Below are positions 1 to 8,368 of a stretch of DNA of 64,000 nt, in pieces. Positions within the stretch are counted from its first letter, which is position 1, and each line of letters opens with the position of its first letter. The notes under the pieces were generated by a model that was not told the origin of the DNA, searched no databases, and was given only the letters and a program-made list of their open reading frames with translations. A program made the translations under genes and the position numbers. Source of the DNA: Holdemania massiliensis AP2 (lineage in GTDB: Bacteria > Bacillota_I > Bacilli_A > Erysipelotrichales > Erysipelotrichaceae); the NCBI RefSeq assembly GCF_000327285.1, contig NZ_HE998567.1, positions 271,456-335,455 of the forward strand, read 5' to 3'.

Positions 1-618
1 CAGACCGATCTGCTTAAAAAGGGACTGAAACGCCGCAGCGGCTTATTCCTCGTCAGCGGCCCTACCGGCAGCGGCAAGACGACCACGCTGTATGCCATGC
101 TCAACGAATTAAGTCCAGCCAAGATCTTCACGCTGGAAGATCCGATTGAAATCTATTCGGAACGCTTCGTGCAGATTCAGATCAATGAACGTCAGCATCT
201 GGGCTATGATGAGGGGATCAGCCAACTGCTGCGGCACGATCCCGACGTCATCATGATCGGTGAAATTCGGGAGCCGGTGGCCGCGGCGATGGCACTGCGC
301 TGCGCACTGACCGGACATCTGGTTTTGACCAGCATTCATGCTTCCTCAGCCCATTCAGCGATCACACGGATGATCGAACTGGGAGTCAGTGAAACTCAGC
401 TGATGGAAATGCTTGTCGGAGTCAGCTGTCAGCGGTTGGTGTCCTTAAAAAATCAAAAGGGAAGGATGTGTATCTATGAAGTGCTTCTGCCCGAGCAGCT
501 GGCACAGCTTCGTCAAGGTCAGATGCCGGATCATTTTATCCCGCTGCAGCAGCGTCTGGACGATCTGCTGCTCAAGAATCGCATCACTCACAAACAATGG
601 GACGCTGTCGGTCTCTGA
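1..618 (+). CDS. comGA: ComGA competence/type II secretion ATPase, 5' end cut by window
   Basis: This is the C-terminal two thirds of a GspE/PilB-family traffic ATPase that powers assembly of the competence pseudopilus at the inner face of the membrane. The frame is open from base 1; a Walker A motif GPTGSGKTT lies at about bases 58-84, followed by the Asp-box region (TLEDPIEI) and a Walker B-like stretch (DPDVIMIGEIRE) and His box (GHLVLTSIHA). It is the first visible gene of a seven-gene comG-type cluster, and the next gene begins at or inside its 3' end. The family assignment is firm; the true start lies outside the window. Confidence 0.93.
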   Translation, partial: QTDLLKKGLKRRSGLFLVSGPTGSGKTTTLYAMLNELSPAKIFTLEDPIEIYSERFVQIQINERQHLGYDEGISQLLRHDPDVIMIGEIREPVAAAMALRCALTGHLVLTSIHASSAHSAITRMIELGVSETQLMEMLVGVSCQRLVSLKNQKGRMCIYEVLLPEQLAQLRQGQMPDHFIPLQQRLDDLLLKNRITHKQWDAVGL

Positions 619-652
619 ATGTCAGCAGCTGGCGATTCTTTTAGGCAGTGCA

Positions 653-1576
653 ATGAGCTGGCAGACAAGCCTGACCTTTATCGAAACACCGAAGAATCAT
701 CCGGTGATCGCCGCGCTTCGCCAGCGGATGCTGGAAGGCGAAGGCTTTGTGGCTTTGTTGGCTCCAGCGCTGCCGCCAGGAATTGCAGCCGATTTTGAAA
801 CGATGGCGCAGGTCATGCCGCCCCATCGGGCTCTGACTTTATCCCTGCGGCTGCATCAGCTGTATATAGAAAACCGCTCTCAGCTTCGCCGGCTGCTGGG
901 ATATCCGCTGGTGTTGGCGGCAGGCAGTCTGGTCGGGCTTGCCCTATTCAATCATCTTTGCTTTCCGGTATTGATCAGCTTGATTCAATCCTTTGAGCGG
1001 GATGCCGGCGGTATGCTTTTTCTGCATCATGGACTTTACGGCCTGTTTATTCTGCTGATGCTGCTGCTGATGCTGGGGGTGCTGATTGGTTTCTGGCTGC
1101 GCCGGCCGACAGCCCGACTGAGCGCGTATGTACTGTTAATTAAGCTGCGCCGCGGCCGGTTTTTAAGAAGGTGGCTGGGCTTGGATTTTTCCCGTTATTT
1201 TTCCTGCTGCCTCAGCGAAGGCTGTCCGACCCAGACCACACTGACCGTGCTGCAGAAACTGCCGAAAAAGCCTTTCCTAAAACTAATGAGCTGGCATGTC
1301 GAGCAGGCGCTTTTGGCAGGAGAAAGTCTGGAAACAGCCTTGGGTACGGAATATCTGGATCCCTCTTTAATGCAGTTAATGCGCACGACTTCCCGCAGCG
1401 GACAGGTGCAGCCGCTTCTGGAAGGCTATGTTGAAGTTCGCCAGGGTCAGCTGCTGAGCCAGCTGCGCTTCATGGCCCGAGGACTGCAGCTGTTTGCATA
1501 CATAACGATTGCCGGGATGATTTTGATCGTTTATCAGATCCTGCTTCTGCCGCTTTCCATCATGAGTCAGATGTAG
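653..1576 (+). CDS. comGB: ComGB-like polytopic membrane protein of the competence pseudopilus
   Basis: GspF/PilC-family inner-membrane platform protein that works with ComGA in pseudopilus assembly. Three hydrophobic segments are visible (around bases 890-960, 1030-1100 and 1500-1565), with the usual GspF layout. The start is uncertain. The first ATG outside comGA is 653, but family-like sequence (LSVSECQQLAIL) begins upstream near 605, where no ATG, GTG or TTG exists in frame until 476, deep inside comGA and in residues that look like out-of-frame translation. Initiation at a rare codon (CTG 605, ATC 578) or by coupling to the comGA stop at 618 is possible. It is followed by comGC after 21 bp. 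Confidence 0.8.
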   Translation: MSWQTSLTFIETPKNHPVIAALRQRMLEGEGFVALLAPALPPGIAADFETMAQVMPPHRALTLSLRLHQLYIENRSQLRRLLGYPLVLAAGSLVGLALFNHLCFPVLISLIQSFERDAGGMLFLHHGLYGLFILLMLLLMLGVLIGFWLRRPTARLSAYVLLIKLRRGRFLRRWLGLDFSRYFSCCLSEGCPTQTTLTVLQKLPKKPFLKLMSWHVEQALLAGESLETALGTEYLDPSLMQLMRTTSRSGQVQPLLEGYVEVRQGQLLSQLRFMARGLQLFAYITIAGMILIVYQILLLPLSIMSQM

Positions 1577-1597
1577 CACTGGGAAAGGAGAATTAAG

Positions 1598-1891
1598 ATG
1601 AAACGAGGATTTACATTGTTGGAGATGATTATTGTTGTCAGTGTATTGGCGATCTTGTTTTTATTGTCTGTCCCGAATATTCAGCGGGTGATGAAAATTG
1701 TGGATGAAAAGGGCTGTGCTGCGCAGCTGAAAGTGATCGATTCGGCAATCCTGCAGTACAAGCTGGATACTGGTCAGCTGCCGCTGAGAATAAACGATCT
1801 GGTTTCAGCCGGTCTGTTAACAAAGCAGCAGACGGAATGCTCCGGCGGCGAACAGCTGGAGATTCGCGAGGGTCAGGCCTATGTCCGCTAA
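1598..1891 (+). CDS. comGC: ComGC major pseudopilin
   Basis: Short type IV pilin-like protein (97 aa), the presumed main subunit of the DNA-uptake pseudopilus. It has the prepilin peptidase site KRGFTLLEM, with cleavage expected after Gly4 and Glu at mature position 5, followed by a single hydrophobic helix. The C-terminal domain contains two cysteines that could form the stabilising disulfide known for ComGC. A good ribosome site (aaaggag) precedes the ATG. The stop overlaps the start of the next pseudopilin by 11 bases, so the genes are translationally coupled. Confidence 0.93.
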   Translation: MKRGFTLLEMIIVVSVLAILFLLSVPNIQRVMKIVDEKGCAAQLKVIDSAILQYKLDTGQLPLRINDLVSAGLLTKQQTECSGGEQLEIREGQAYVR

Positions 1892-2198
1892 AGCTGGGAT
1901 GACGTTCGTCGAAATGTTGTTGGCACTGGCGGTTCTGTCGGTTTGCGAGCTGTTAACTATACCGTTGATCAGAGAGCCGGACTTAAGTCCGGGCCAGTTT
2001 ATCGCTGAGGTTTTGCCGTACCAAGCCCAGGCGATCCGTGAAAACCGGGAACTGAATGCCCAAATTAGTGCGGACCCCCTTGTGCCGGTTCGCATACACT
2101 ACAATGCGAAGGGGCGGATTGATCAGGCTCGAACGCTGTGTTTCAGCCGGCGTTGTCTTGTGATGGAGCTGGCGGGAGGGCGAATCGTTGGAAAATAA
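1881..2198 (+). CDS. comGD: ComGD-like minor pseudopilin
   Basis: Small protein (105 aa) with a class III signal, GMTFVEMLLAL, near its N terminus, so it should be processed by the same prepilin peptidase (ComC) as ComGC. Position in the cluster rather than sequence detail supports ComGD. The body after the helix is poorly conserved, as usual for minor pseudopilins. It overlaps comGC upstream and the next gene downstream by about 10 bases each. Confidence 0.75.
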   Translation: MSAKAGMTFVEMLLALAVLSVCELLTIPLIREPDLSPGQFIAEVLPYQAQAIRENRELNAQISADPLVPVRIHYNAKGRIDQARTLCFSRRCLVMELAGGRIVGK

Positions 2199-2439
2199 AC
2201 ATGGTTTTCTTTTAAGCGATGCGCTGATCGCCATTGCGTTGTGTACAGCCTGCCTGCTTTTAGTTGGCGGCTTGCTGAGCAGCCGGTATCATCTGGATGA
2301 AATTGTCAGGCGGCAGCGTCAGGAAAGCAATCAACGTTTAGCTGAGGCACTGCAGGCAAAGGGGGAATGTCCAAGATGCACGCCGCTTCCAGTCGAAACG
2401 CTCGATCCGCTAGTTCCATCCGAGCCGGAAGCATCCTGA
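2188..2439 (+). CDS. comGE: ComGE-like minor pseudopilin
   Basis: Protein of 83 aa starting at a TTG, chosen because a strong ribosome site (gggaggg, 2174-2180) lies 7 bases upstream and the frame then begins with a pilin-like hydrophobic helix (HGFLLSDALIAIAL). The glutamate at position 5 after the glycine is replaced by Asp. Assigned by position in the comG cluster; sequence identity to ComGE could not be tested. It overlaps the next gene by about 60 bases. Confidence 0.62.
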   Translation: MENKHGFLLSDALIAIALCTACLLLVGGLLSSRYHLDEIVRRQRQESNQRLAEALQAKGECPRCTPLPVETLDPLVPSEPEAS

Positions 2440-2807
2440 TCGATCTGCTTCTCAGTCTGTGGATCATTGCGTTGTTTTTGCCGTTGATTCCTGTGATCGT
2501 TAATTTGTTGAGCAGGCAGGATTGGTTGATGCGTTCAGCCCAGGATCAGATTCAGCTGCAGCAGCTGCGCCGGCTGTTGTTAGGCAGCGAACAAATCGAA
2601 GTCAGCCATGATCAGCTCGCATTCTATGCCGAAGGTCAGAACCGACGGTTAGTCCAGAGCGGAAACTGGCTGCTGGTGCAGCCGGGAACCTGGATTTTTT
2701 TCGATCAGGTCATCTCGGTTCAGTTTGAACAGCGGCAGGATCAGATCTGGATGCGGTTAGTAAGCGAAACGGGTGAGTGGGAGGCGATCATCGGTGATGC
2801 TCAATAA
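2376..2807 (+). CDS. comGF: ComGF-like minor pseudopilin
   Basis: Protein of about 143 aa with one N-terminal hydrophobic helix (ILIDLLLSLWIIALFLPLIP) and a beta-rich C-terminal half, as in the ComGF family. Two ATGs occur (2367 and 2376); 2376 is preferred because the purine run ggggga (2361-2366) is then about 9 bases upstream. The gene overlaps comGE in another frame and is followed by a ComGG-like gene, matching the order in Bacillus comG operons. Confidence 0.7.
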   Translation: MHAASSRNARSASSIRAGSILIDLLLSLWIIALFLPLIPVIVNLLSRQDWLMRSAQDQIQLQQLRRLLLGSEQIEVSHDQLAFYAEGQNRRLVQSGNWLLVQPGTWIFFDQVISVQFEQRQDQIWMRLVSETGEWEAIIGDAQ

Positions 2808-3138
2808 ACGGGGATTTGTCAGTCTGTTCTTCTTATCCTGGTTTCTGATCATCAGTGCCTGGGTGTCGCTGGGCTATCTTCAGCTCCGGGCGGAAATGGA
2901 TGTCGCGCAGCAGCTGCAACTGAGCGAGCAGCAGGATCTACGCTTGATTCCGATCTTCCGCTGGGTTCGCTGTCAGCTGCAGCAACAATACCGCTGCGAT
3001 GGCTGGCGGCCGGAAATTCAAGCGGATGTAGCGTGGTCACAGGGTGCAGTTGAAATCCGAACAGAATTTGAAAAAATTGTGCTCAGATTGGATGAAACTG
3101 ACAGGAAAGTGACAAACTATGAGATAGAGATGAGGTGA
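2797..3138 (+). CDS. comGG: ComGG-like minor pseudopilin
   Basis: Protein of about 113 aa beginning MLNKRGFVSLFFLSW, a pilin-like N terminus with a single membrane helix. The ATG at 2797 is preferred over an upstream GTG (2773) because gggagg lies about 12 bases before it and the hydrophobic helix then starts near residue 6. Last of the seven comG-type genes; it overlaps comGF by 11 bases. Identity as ComGG rests on position. Confidence 0.6.
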   Translation: MLNKRGFVSLFFLSWFLIISAWVSLGYLQLRAEMDVAQQLQLSEQQDLRLIPIFRWVRCQLQQQYRCDGWRPEIQADVAWSQGAVEIRTEFEKIVLRLDETDRKVTNYEIEMR

Positions 3139-3139
3139 A

Positions 3140-3511
3140 ATGATGAAACAATTCATTGACAGTCTGATCGCATCGGTGTTTTTTCTGATTCTGATGCTGC
3201 TGGGGGAAACGCTGCAGTTTCTGCCTTCAGGAAGTTCCGCTTTTCTGACCTGTGTGTACGGTGCTGAGCTGTTCTTTGTTTCCTGGGTTTTGATGTATCG
3301 ATCTAAAAATACAGTGGAACTGCTTGATTTCTTTGTCAGTGCTGTGATCCTGGGAGTACAATTTCTGATTCTGGGAGGACGCCTGGATTTTGATCAATGG
3401 TGTTATCTGAGCTTTGCAACGATCGCTTCTACGATCAGTTTTGGATGCAACCGCCGCTTCGGCAATCGCATCCATCTGGAAAATCGTCGCCCGCAGCCGG
3501 GAAATCATTGA
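3140..3511 (+). CDS. small membrane protein of unknown function
   Basis: Not recognised. The product (123 aa) has three or four hydrophobic segments and ends with a basic tail. It starts one base after the comGG stop, so it is probably in the comG transcript. A TTGACA element begins at 3508, overlapping its stop codon, and probably starts the efp transcript. The protein could be an accessory competence membrane protein or an unrelated passenger. Confidence 0.6.
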   Translation: MMKQFIDSLIASVFFLILMLLGETLQFLPSGSSAFLTCVYGAELFFVSWVLMYRSKNTVELLDFFVSAVILGVQFLILGGRLDFDQWCYLSFATIASTISFGCNRRFGNRIHLENRRPQPGNH

Positions 3512-3560
3512 CAAAATCGGCTATTCCTATAAAATATACTAGGTAGGATGGTGAATAGTA

Positions 3561-4118
3561 ATGATTATTGTCAATGATTTAAAACCAGGAACAACATTTG
3601 AAAATGAAGGTAATATTTTTGTCGTTCTGGATATTCAGCACAACAAAACTGCGATGCGTCAGATGATCGTTAAGGTCAAGGTTAAAAATCTGCGTACCGG
3701 AGTCATCAACGAAATTTCCTTTACCGGCGGCGATAAGGTTGAACAGGCTCATATCGACAAGCGGGAAATGCAGTATCTGTATGATACCGACGATGCGTTG
3801 GTCTTTATGGACAATGAAACCTATGATCAGATTGAAATCCAGAAGGATCATTTGGAATGGGAAATGAAGTTCATGAAACCGAACGATAACGTAACCATCT
3901 CGATGTATGAAGGCGAAATTCTGGGAATTATTCTGCCGGATAAAGTCGAGCTGCAGATCGTTGAATGCGAACCAGCTGTTAAGGGTGATACAGCGACATC
4001 CGCTTCAAAAATGGCGAAGCTGGAAACGGGCTTGGAAATTCGTGTTCCGCTGTTTATTGAACAGGATGAAATGGTCGTCATCAACACGGCGGACGGCAAA
4101 TATTCCGGACGCGCTTAA
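3561..4118 (+). CDS. efp: elongation factor P with a non-canonical tip loop
   Basis: EF-P (185 aa) relieves ribosome stalling at polyproline. All three beta-barrel domains are present: the N-terminal KOW-like domain, the middle domain and a C-terminal OB domain ending TADGKYSGRA. The loop that enters the peptidyl-transferase centre is unusual. Where Bacillus-type EF-P has K-PGKG-A, this protein has K-TAMR-Q, so the modifiable tip lysine (position 32) is methionine and the flanking glycines and proline are gone. A TTGACA box at 3508 and a TATAAA/TATACT region at 3528-3540 form the likely promoter. A strong terminator follows the gene. Confidence 0.93.
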   Translation: MIIVNDLKPGTTFENEGNIFVVLDIQHNKTAMRQMIVKVKVKNLRTGVINEISFTGGDKVEQAHIDKREMQYLYDTDDALVFMDNETYDQIEIQKDHLEWEMKFMKPNDNVTISMYEGEILGIILPDKVELQIVECEPAVKGDTATSASKMAKLETGLEIRVPLFIEQDEMVVINTADGKYSGRA

Positions 4119-4127
4119 GCAGTCATG

Positions 4128-4165
4128 AAAGGTTTGGTCAGAGAGTGATCAAATCTTTTTTCATT
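4128..4165 (+). terminator. rho-independent terminator of efp
   Basis: A 9-bp stem (4128-4136 with 4150-4158, one G-T pair) and a 13-base loop are followed by a T-rich tract. It separates efp from the riboswitch-controlled ribU gene. Confidence 0.75.
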
Positions 4166-4192
4166 TTCCGCTGCTTTTTTTTGTGGAATGTC

Positions 4193-4221
4193 TTTACAAA
4201 TAGACTTGTGAAGGTTATGAT
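4193..4221 (+). promoter_or_regulatory. sigma-A promoter of the FMN riboswitch-ribU transcript
   Basis: TTTACA at 4193-4198 and TATGAT at 4216-4221 with a 17-bp spacer, placed 15 bp before the riboswitch aptamer. Confidence 0.75.
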
Positions 4222-4235
4222 AAAGACGATGAAAA

Positions 4236-4342
4236 CTTCAGGGCAGGGTGCAATTCCCGACCGGCGGTAAACCCCGCGAGCCAAATTTGGCTGAACTGGT
4301 GAAATTCCAGTGGCGACAGTACAGTCTGGATGAAAGAATGTT
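4236..4342 (+). ncRNA. FMN riboswitch (RFN element)
   Basis: The leader carries the conserved RFN blocks in order: cttcagggcagggtg, attcccgaccggcggta, and the closing block gtctggatgaaagaa. These mark a six-stem FMN aptamer. It sits upstream of a riboflavin transporter gene, as is common in Firmicutes. FMN binding is expected to favour the terminator hairpin at 4371 and shut off ribU. Confidence 0.96.
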
Positions 4343-4370
4343 TTTTTCTTTTTCATAGAGTGATTCCCCG

Positions 4371-4395
4371 AAGGTTTTGTTGAAACCTTTTTTTG
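4371..4395 (+). terminator. riboswitch expression-platform terminator
   Basis: Hairpin aaggttt / aaacctt with a 5-base loop and a following run of seven T between the FMN aptamer and ribU. This is the expected regulated terminator. Confidence 0.8.
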
Positions 4396-4443
4396 TCGCT
4401 TCGGCATAAAAAGTGAAAGTTGTCAGAAATAGGAGGAAAAACG

Positions 4444-5046
4444 ATGACAAACAGAAAATTTTTCAACATTAAAACCATGGCTAAGGTCAGCATCTTGGCA
4501 GCGATTGCCTTTATCCTGATGGAATTTGATTTTCCGATTCCATTTATTGCCCCGCCGTTTTATAAGCTGGATTTCAGCGAAGTTGCGGTTTTGATCGGCG
4601 GTTTTGCGATGGGGCCGCTGGCCGGGGTTGCGATTGAGGCGATGAAGGTCTTCCTAAGCTGTCTGTTCTTTGGTTCCGGTACGGCTTATGTCGGGGAATT
4701 GGCGAATTTTGTGATGGGCTGCGCGTTTATTCTGCCGGCCGCCTGGTTCTACCGCCGGCATAAAAATCTGAAAAGCGCGCTGATCGGCATGATCTTCGGA
4801 ACACTGTCGCTGATGCTGGTCGGCGGTCTGACGAATTATTTTGTTATGCTGCCGGCGTATTCGTTCTTCTTTCATATGCCGCTGGAAGCGATCATTTCCA
4901 TGGGGGCCGAGGTTGTTCCGTTTGTCAACAATGCGTTTACGCTGGTGCTGTTCTGCACGACACCGTTTAACTTGATTAAGGGCATTGTGACATCGCTGAT
5001 GGTCTTCTTACTGTATAAGCATATTTCACCGATCCTGCACCGCTAA
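4444..5046 (+). CDS. ribU: RibU, substrate-binding subunit of an ECF riboflavin transporter
   Basis: ECF S-component of about 200 aa with roughly five to six hydrophobic helices. The N-terminal Ala-rich helix and the PFYKLDFSEVAVLIGGFAMGP region are typical of RibU. It captures riboflavin and works with a shared EcfAA'T energy module, which is not in this window. The ATG at 4444 is preferred because a consensus aggagg lies just upstream. The FMN riboswitch in its leader supports riboflavin as substrate. Confidence 0.94.
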   Translation: MTNRKFFNIKTMAKVSILAAIAFILMEFDFPIPFIAPPFYKLDFSEVAVLIGGFAMGPLAGVAIEAMKVFLSCLFFGSGTAYVGELANFVMGCAFILPAAWFYRRHKNLKSALIGMIFGTLSLMLVGGLTNYFVMLPAYSFFFHMPLEAIISMGAEVVPFVNNAFTLVLFCTTPFNLIKGIVTSLMVFLLYKHISPILHR

Positions 5047-5127
5047 GATACGGACAGGCGTGGGGACGGAGGCTGAATCAGCGGGAAACCGAAAAGGGCT
5101 GTGTCAGCGTTTGTTGTAATAAGCATG

Positions 5128-5155
5128 AAGCCGGGAACGCTCCGGCTTTTTCTTT
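5128..5155 (+). terminator. terminator of ribU
   Basis: Stem aagccgg / ccggctt with a 7-base loop, followed by TTTTTCTTTCTTT. The rest of 5047-5341 shows no gene; a TATAAT at 5312 precedes the next gene. Confidence 0.85.
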
Positions 5156-5341
5156 CTTTGCTGTATAGGTTTGTTGGGTGGACCGCATCTGATTTGAAAA
5201 AACGGCATGATGAATAGGCTTGAAGGAACATTCCTGTTCATTCGGCAGGCGCTTTCAAAAAAGAATCCGGGCAAACCGTCAGTTTTCTTCGCAACTGAGG
5301 TCAATTTTTGATATAATGAAAAAGATTAGGAGGCACTGTGT

Positions 5342-6385
5342 ATGCAGAATATGTCGCGTAAGGCTAAATATGAAAAACTGAGGCAGGAATTGCAGAACGA
5401 TGCGGAATCGCAGATCAGTACAAAGGGGATTTCCGCTTATGCTGAACGGTTAAGCCGTTTGGATACCACTGCAACCCAACAGCTGGAAGTGAAGGAAGAA
5501 GAAAACCATGATCCGATCCATCTGCGCCGCGAAGCTTATTTTGCGGATGAAACGCAGAAAGAGAAGGCAGGGACGGCAACCTCTTCTTTTAATAATGAAT
5601 ATCTTGACGAATACATCAGCGAAGTAAAGGAGTACAACAAGCAGCGCGGACTGCTGGCCAGCGAAGATACGCAGGTCAATATTTTGAAGCAGCTGCGTGA
5701 GCAGAGCTCAATCCGTCCGTTTGAGGAAAAAATGGTTAGCACCAGTAAGGATAATCTGCTGGATGATATGGATATTCCTTCTTTTGTGCTGCCGGAAGAT
5801 GATACGCTGCGCAACACGATTTCATTGGAGGTCAAACAGCTGCTGGATCAGAGCGGCAACAGCCAAGAAATGCTGAAAACGTTGGAACCGGCGCCGGAAA
5901 TCAAAAAGCCGCGGCGCATGAAACCGCCGGTCGAGGAGGAAGAATTTACAGACAGTCAGCCGATCCTTGAGGAGGATGACGAGGAAGAAGACGACGAATG
6001 GGATGACGAAGACGAGGAAGAAACGAAGAAGCCGCGTTGGAAGCTGTTCGGCCGTCGTCATGATGACGAAGACGACGAGGAGGATGAAACTCAGGAGGAC
6101 GATGAGGATTGGGAGGATGATGATGAAACCCAGCCGCACCGCTTCTTCGGCAAACTGCGTTCGCATATGCAGGAGGAAAAAGAACTGCGCGAAAAGCTGA
6201 TGAGTGAAACTGTTCAGCTGCGGGCGCAGATGGATGACTATGAAGATGAGCTGAACGATATGAACGATTCAGTTTCCTATACCAATCGTCTGCTGAACTT
6301 TATTTTGGTCCTGCTGATCCTGGCGCTGCTTGTGGTTTTAGGCATCGTCGTATACTGGATCCTGCTTCAGAAAGGAATTATTTAA
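5342..6385 (+). CDS. acidic, C-tail-anchored membrane protein of unknown function
   Basis: Not recognised as a named family. The 347-aa protein has a charged, probably disordered N-terminal part, two strongly acidic tracts rich in Asp and Glu (about residues 205-270), a short basic patch between them (KPRWKLFGRR), a predicted coiled coil (about 283-315) and one C-terminal membrane helix with a very short outside end. That layout predicts a cytoplasmic protein anchored by its tail. AGGAGG stands 8 bases before the ATG. It overlaps cmk by one base, so it is probably cotranscribed with cmk, der and gpsA. Confidence 0.75.
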   Translation: MQNMSRKAKYEKLRQELQNDAESQISTKGISAYAERLSRLDTTATQQLEVKEEENHDPIHLRREAYFADETQKEKAGTATSSFNNEYLDEYISEVKEYNKQRGLLASEDTQVNILKQLREQSSIRPFEEKMVSTSKDNLLDDMDIPSFVLPEDDTLRNTISLEVKQLLDQSGNSQEMLKTLEPAPEIKKPRRMKPPVEEEEFTDSQPILEEDDEEEDDEWDDEDEEETKKPRWKLFGRRHDDEDDEEDETQEDDEDWEDDDETQPHRFFGKLRSHMQEEKELREKLMSETVQLRAQMDDYEDELNDMNDSVSYTNRLLNFILVLLILALLVVLGIVVYWILLQKGII

Positions 6386-7059
6386 TGAAATTGAACATTG
6401 CGATCGACGGGCCCAGTGCCGCCGGAAAAAGTACGATTGCCCGGCGATTGGCCCGCGAGTGTGACTATATCCATCTGGATACCGGGGCGATGTACCGCTG
6501 CATCGCTTACAAAGCTTTAAATCAGGGCGTCGCATTGGACGATGAAGCGGCGCTGGGAAGTTTGATCGATCAGACGGAAATTCGCTTAACCCCGCAGGGA
6601 CAGGTGTTCCTTGACGGTGAGGAAATGAAGGATAAAATCCGTTCGGACGCGGTTTCAATGGCCGCCTCCCAGGTTTCCTCATGGAAGATAGTCCGTCAGA
6701 AATTAGTGGAGCGGCAGCAGAAAATGGCGCGCGATAAAGGAGTCGTTATGGACGGCCGGGATATTGGCACTGTCGTACTGCCGGATGCGGAAATTAAGAT
6801 CTTCCTGACTGCTTCGCCCCAGGCGCGGGCCCAGCGGCGATTCTTGGAGAATCAGCAGAAGGGAATCAGCTCAGACTATCAACAGCTGGTCGCGGAGATC
6901 GCTCAGCGGGATAAACAGGACACGGAACGTGTGAATTCTCCGCTGCGCCAGGCTGAGGATGCCGTGGGCATCGATACCTCAGAGATGACCATTGATGAAG
7001 TTGTAGCAGCAATCCAGCGGTTAGTTGAGGAAAAAATGAAGGAGGGAAGCCATGATTAA
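6385..7059 (+). CDS. cmk: cytidylate kinase
   Basis: Phosphorylates CMP and dCMP to the diphosphates in pyrimidine nucleotide recycling. The P-loop [15 protein letters not shown] is at the N terminus, and the family signatures LDTGAMYR and [12 protein letters not shown] follow. Length (224 aa) is standard. The ATG shares a base with the stop of the preceding gene and the 3' end overlaps der by 8 bases, so the three genes are coupled. The cmk-der-gpsA order matches other Firmicutes, though rpsA is missing here. Confidence 0.97.
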   Translation: MKLNIAIDGPSAAGKSTIARRLARECDYIHLDTGAMYRCIAYKALNQGVALDDEAALGSLIDQTEIRLTPQGQVFLDGEEMKDKIRSDAVSMAASQVSSWKIVRQKLVERQQKMARDKGVVMDGRDIGTVVLPDAEIKIFLTASPQARAQRRFLENQQKGISSDYQQLVAEIAQRDKQDTERVNSPLRQAEDAVGIDTSEMTIDEVVAAIQRLVEEKMKEGSHD

Positions 7060-8356
7060 AGGCGTGGTTGCCATCGTTGGCCGTCCGAATGTCGGAAAGT
7101 CAACGATTTTTAATCGAATTCTGGGCGAACGTGTTTCAATCGTCGAGGATACGCCGGGCGTAACCCGGGATCGGATTTATGGAAAAGGAACGTGGCTGAC
7201 CCAGGATTTCCGCATTATTGATACCGGCGGAATTCAGCTGGAAAATCAGCCGTTTCAGGAAGAAATAAAAGCTCAGGTTGAAATTGCGATCGAGGAAGCC
7301 GACGTCATTTTATTCATCGTCAACGGCCGCGATGGTGTAACCGGGGACGACGAATTCATCGCCCGTATGTTAAGACGCAGCGGCAAGCCTGTGGTTCTGG
7401 CTGTGAACAAGATTGACGACGCGACGCTGCAGGGCAATATTTATGAATTTTATGCGCTGGGTTTATCCGAGCCGATTGCGGTCAGCGGATCGCACGGCAT
7501 CGGCATCGGCGATGTGATGGATGCCTTGATTGAAGCCTTTCCCGAGAAGCAGCAGCCGGAGCTGGAAGGCATTCGCTTTGCGGTGATCGGCCGTCCAAAT
7601 GTCGGAAAGTCAAGCTTAGTCAATGCCCTGTTAAAGGAAGAACGGGTTATTGTATCGGATATTGAAGGTACGACCCGCGATGCCATTGATACGCCGTTTG
7701 AACAGGATGGCAAGCATTATGTCGTCGTGGATACGGCGGGCATCCGCAAGCGCGGCAAAGTGTATGAGAACATTGAAAAGTATTCGGTGCTAAGAGCGAT
7801 GAGCGCGATTGAACGATGCGATGTCGTCTTGTTTGTCATTGATGGCGAAAGCGGTATCCGCGAACAGGATAAGCATGTTGCCGGTTATGCTCATGAAGCA
7901 GGCAAGCCGATCATCATTGTTTACAACAAGTGGGATGCGGTGGAAAAAGACGAAAAAACGATGAATCGGGTAACGGAACAGATCCGCACCCAGTTTGTCT
8001 ATCTGAGCTATGCGCCGATTCTGTTTGTTTCCGCGAAAACCCATCAGCGCGTCAATACTCTGCTGCCGATGATTGAGGATGTTTATCACTATTCGCAGCT
8101 GCGGATTGCGACCAACGTCTTAAATGAAGTTGTTATGGACGCTCAGCTGACAACGCCGGCACCGACGCATAACGGACAGCGGTTAAAGATTTTGTATGCA
8201 TCGCAGGTGGCGGTGGCTCCGCCGACCTTCGTCTTGTTTGTCAACGATCCGCAGCTGCTGCACTTCTCTTACCGACGCTATATTGAGAATCGGCTGCGGG
8301 AAGCGTTTGGCTTTGACGGATCACCGATTCGGATCATCGCCCGCAGTAAGGACTAA
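7052..8356 (+). CDS. der: ribosome biogenesis GTPase Der (EngA)
   Basis: Tandem-GTPase factor needed for 50S subunit maturation. Both G domains are complete: G1 GRPNVGKST near residue 10 and GRPNVGKSS near residue 181, each with DTAG/DTGG and NKxD motifs, followed by the C-terminal KH-like domain. The length (434 aa) is typical. It overlaps cmk and is followed after 12 bp by gpsA. Confidence 0.97.
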   Translation: MIKGVVAIVGRPNVGKSTIFNRILGERVSIVEDTPGVTRDRIYGKGTWLTQDFRIIDTGGIQLENQPFQEEIKAQVEIAIEEADVILFIVNGRDGVTGDDEFIARMLRRSGKPVVLAVNKIDDATLQGNIYEFYALGLSEPIAVSGSHGIGIGDVMDALIEAFPEKQQPELEGIRFAVIGRPNVGKSSLVNALLKEERVIVSDIEGTTRDAIDTPFEQDGKHYVVVDTAGIRKRGKVYENIEKYSVLRAMSAIERCDVVLFVIDGESGIREQDKHVAGYAHEAGKPIIIVYNKWDAVEKDEKTMNRVTEQIRTQFVYLSYAPILFVSAKTHQRVNTLLPMIEDVYHYSQLRIATNVLNEVVMDAQLTTPAPTHNGQRLKILYASQVAVAPPTFVLFVNDPQLLHFSYRRYIENRLREAFGFDGSPIRIIARSKD

Positions 8357-8368
8357 AGGAGGCGCAGT

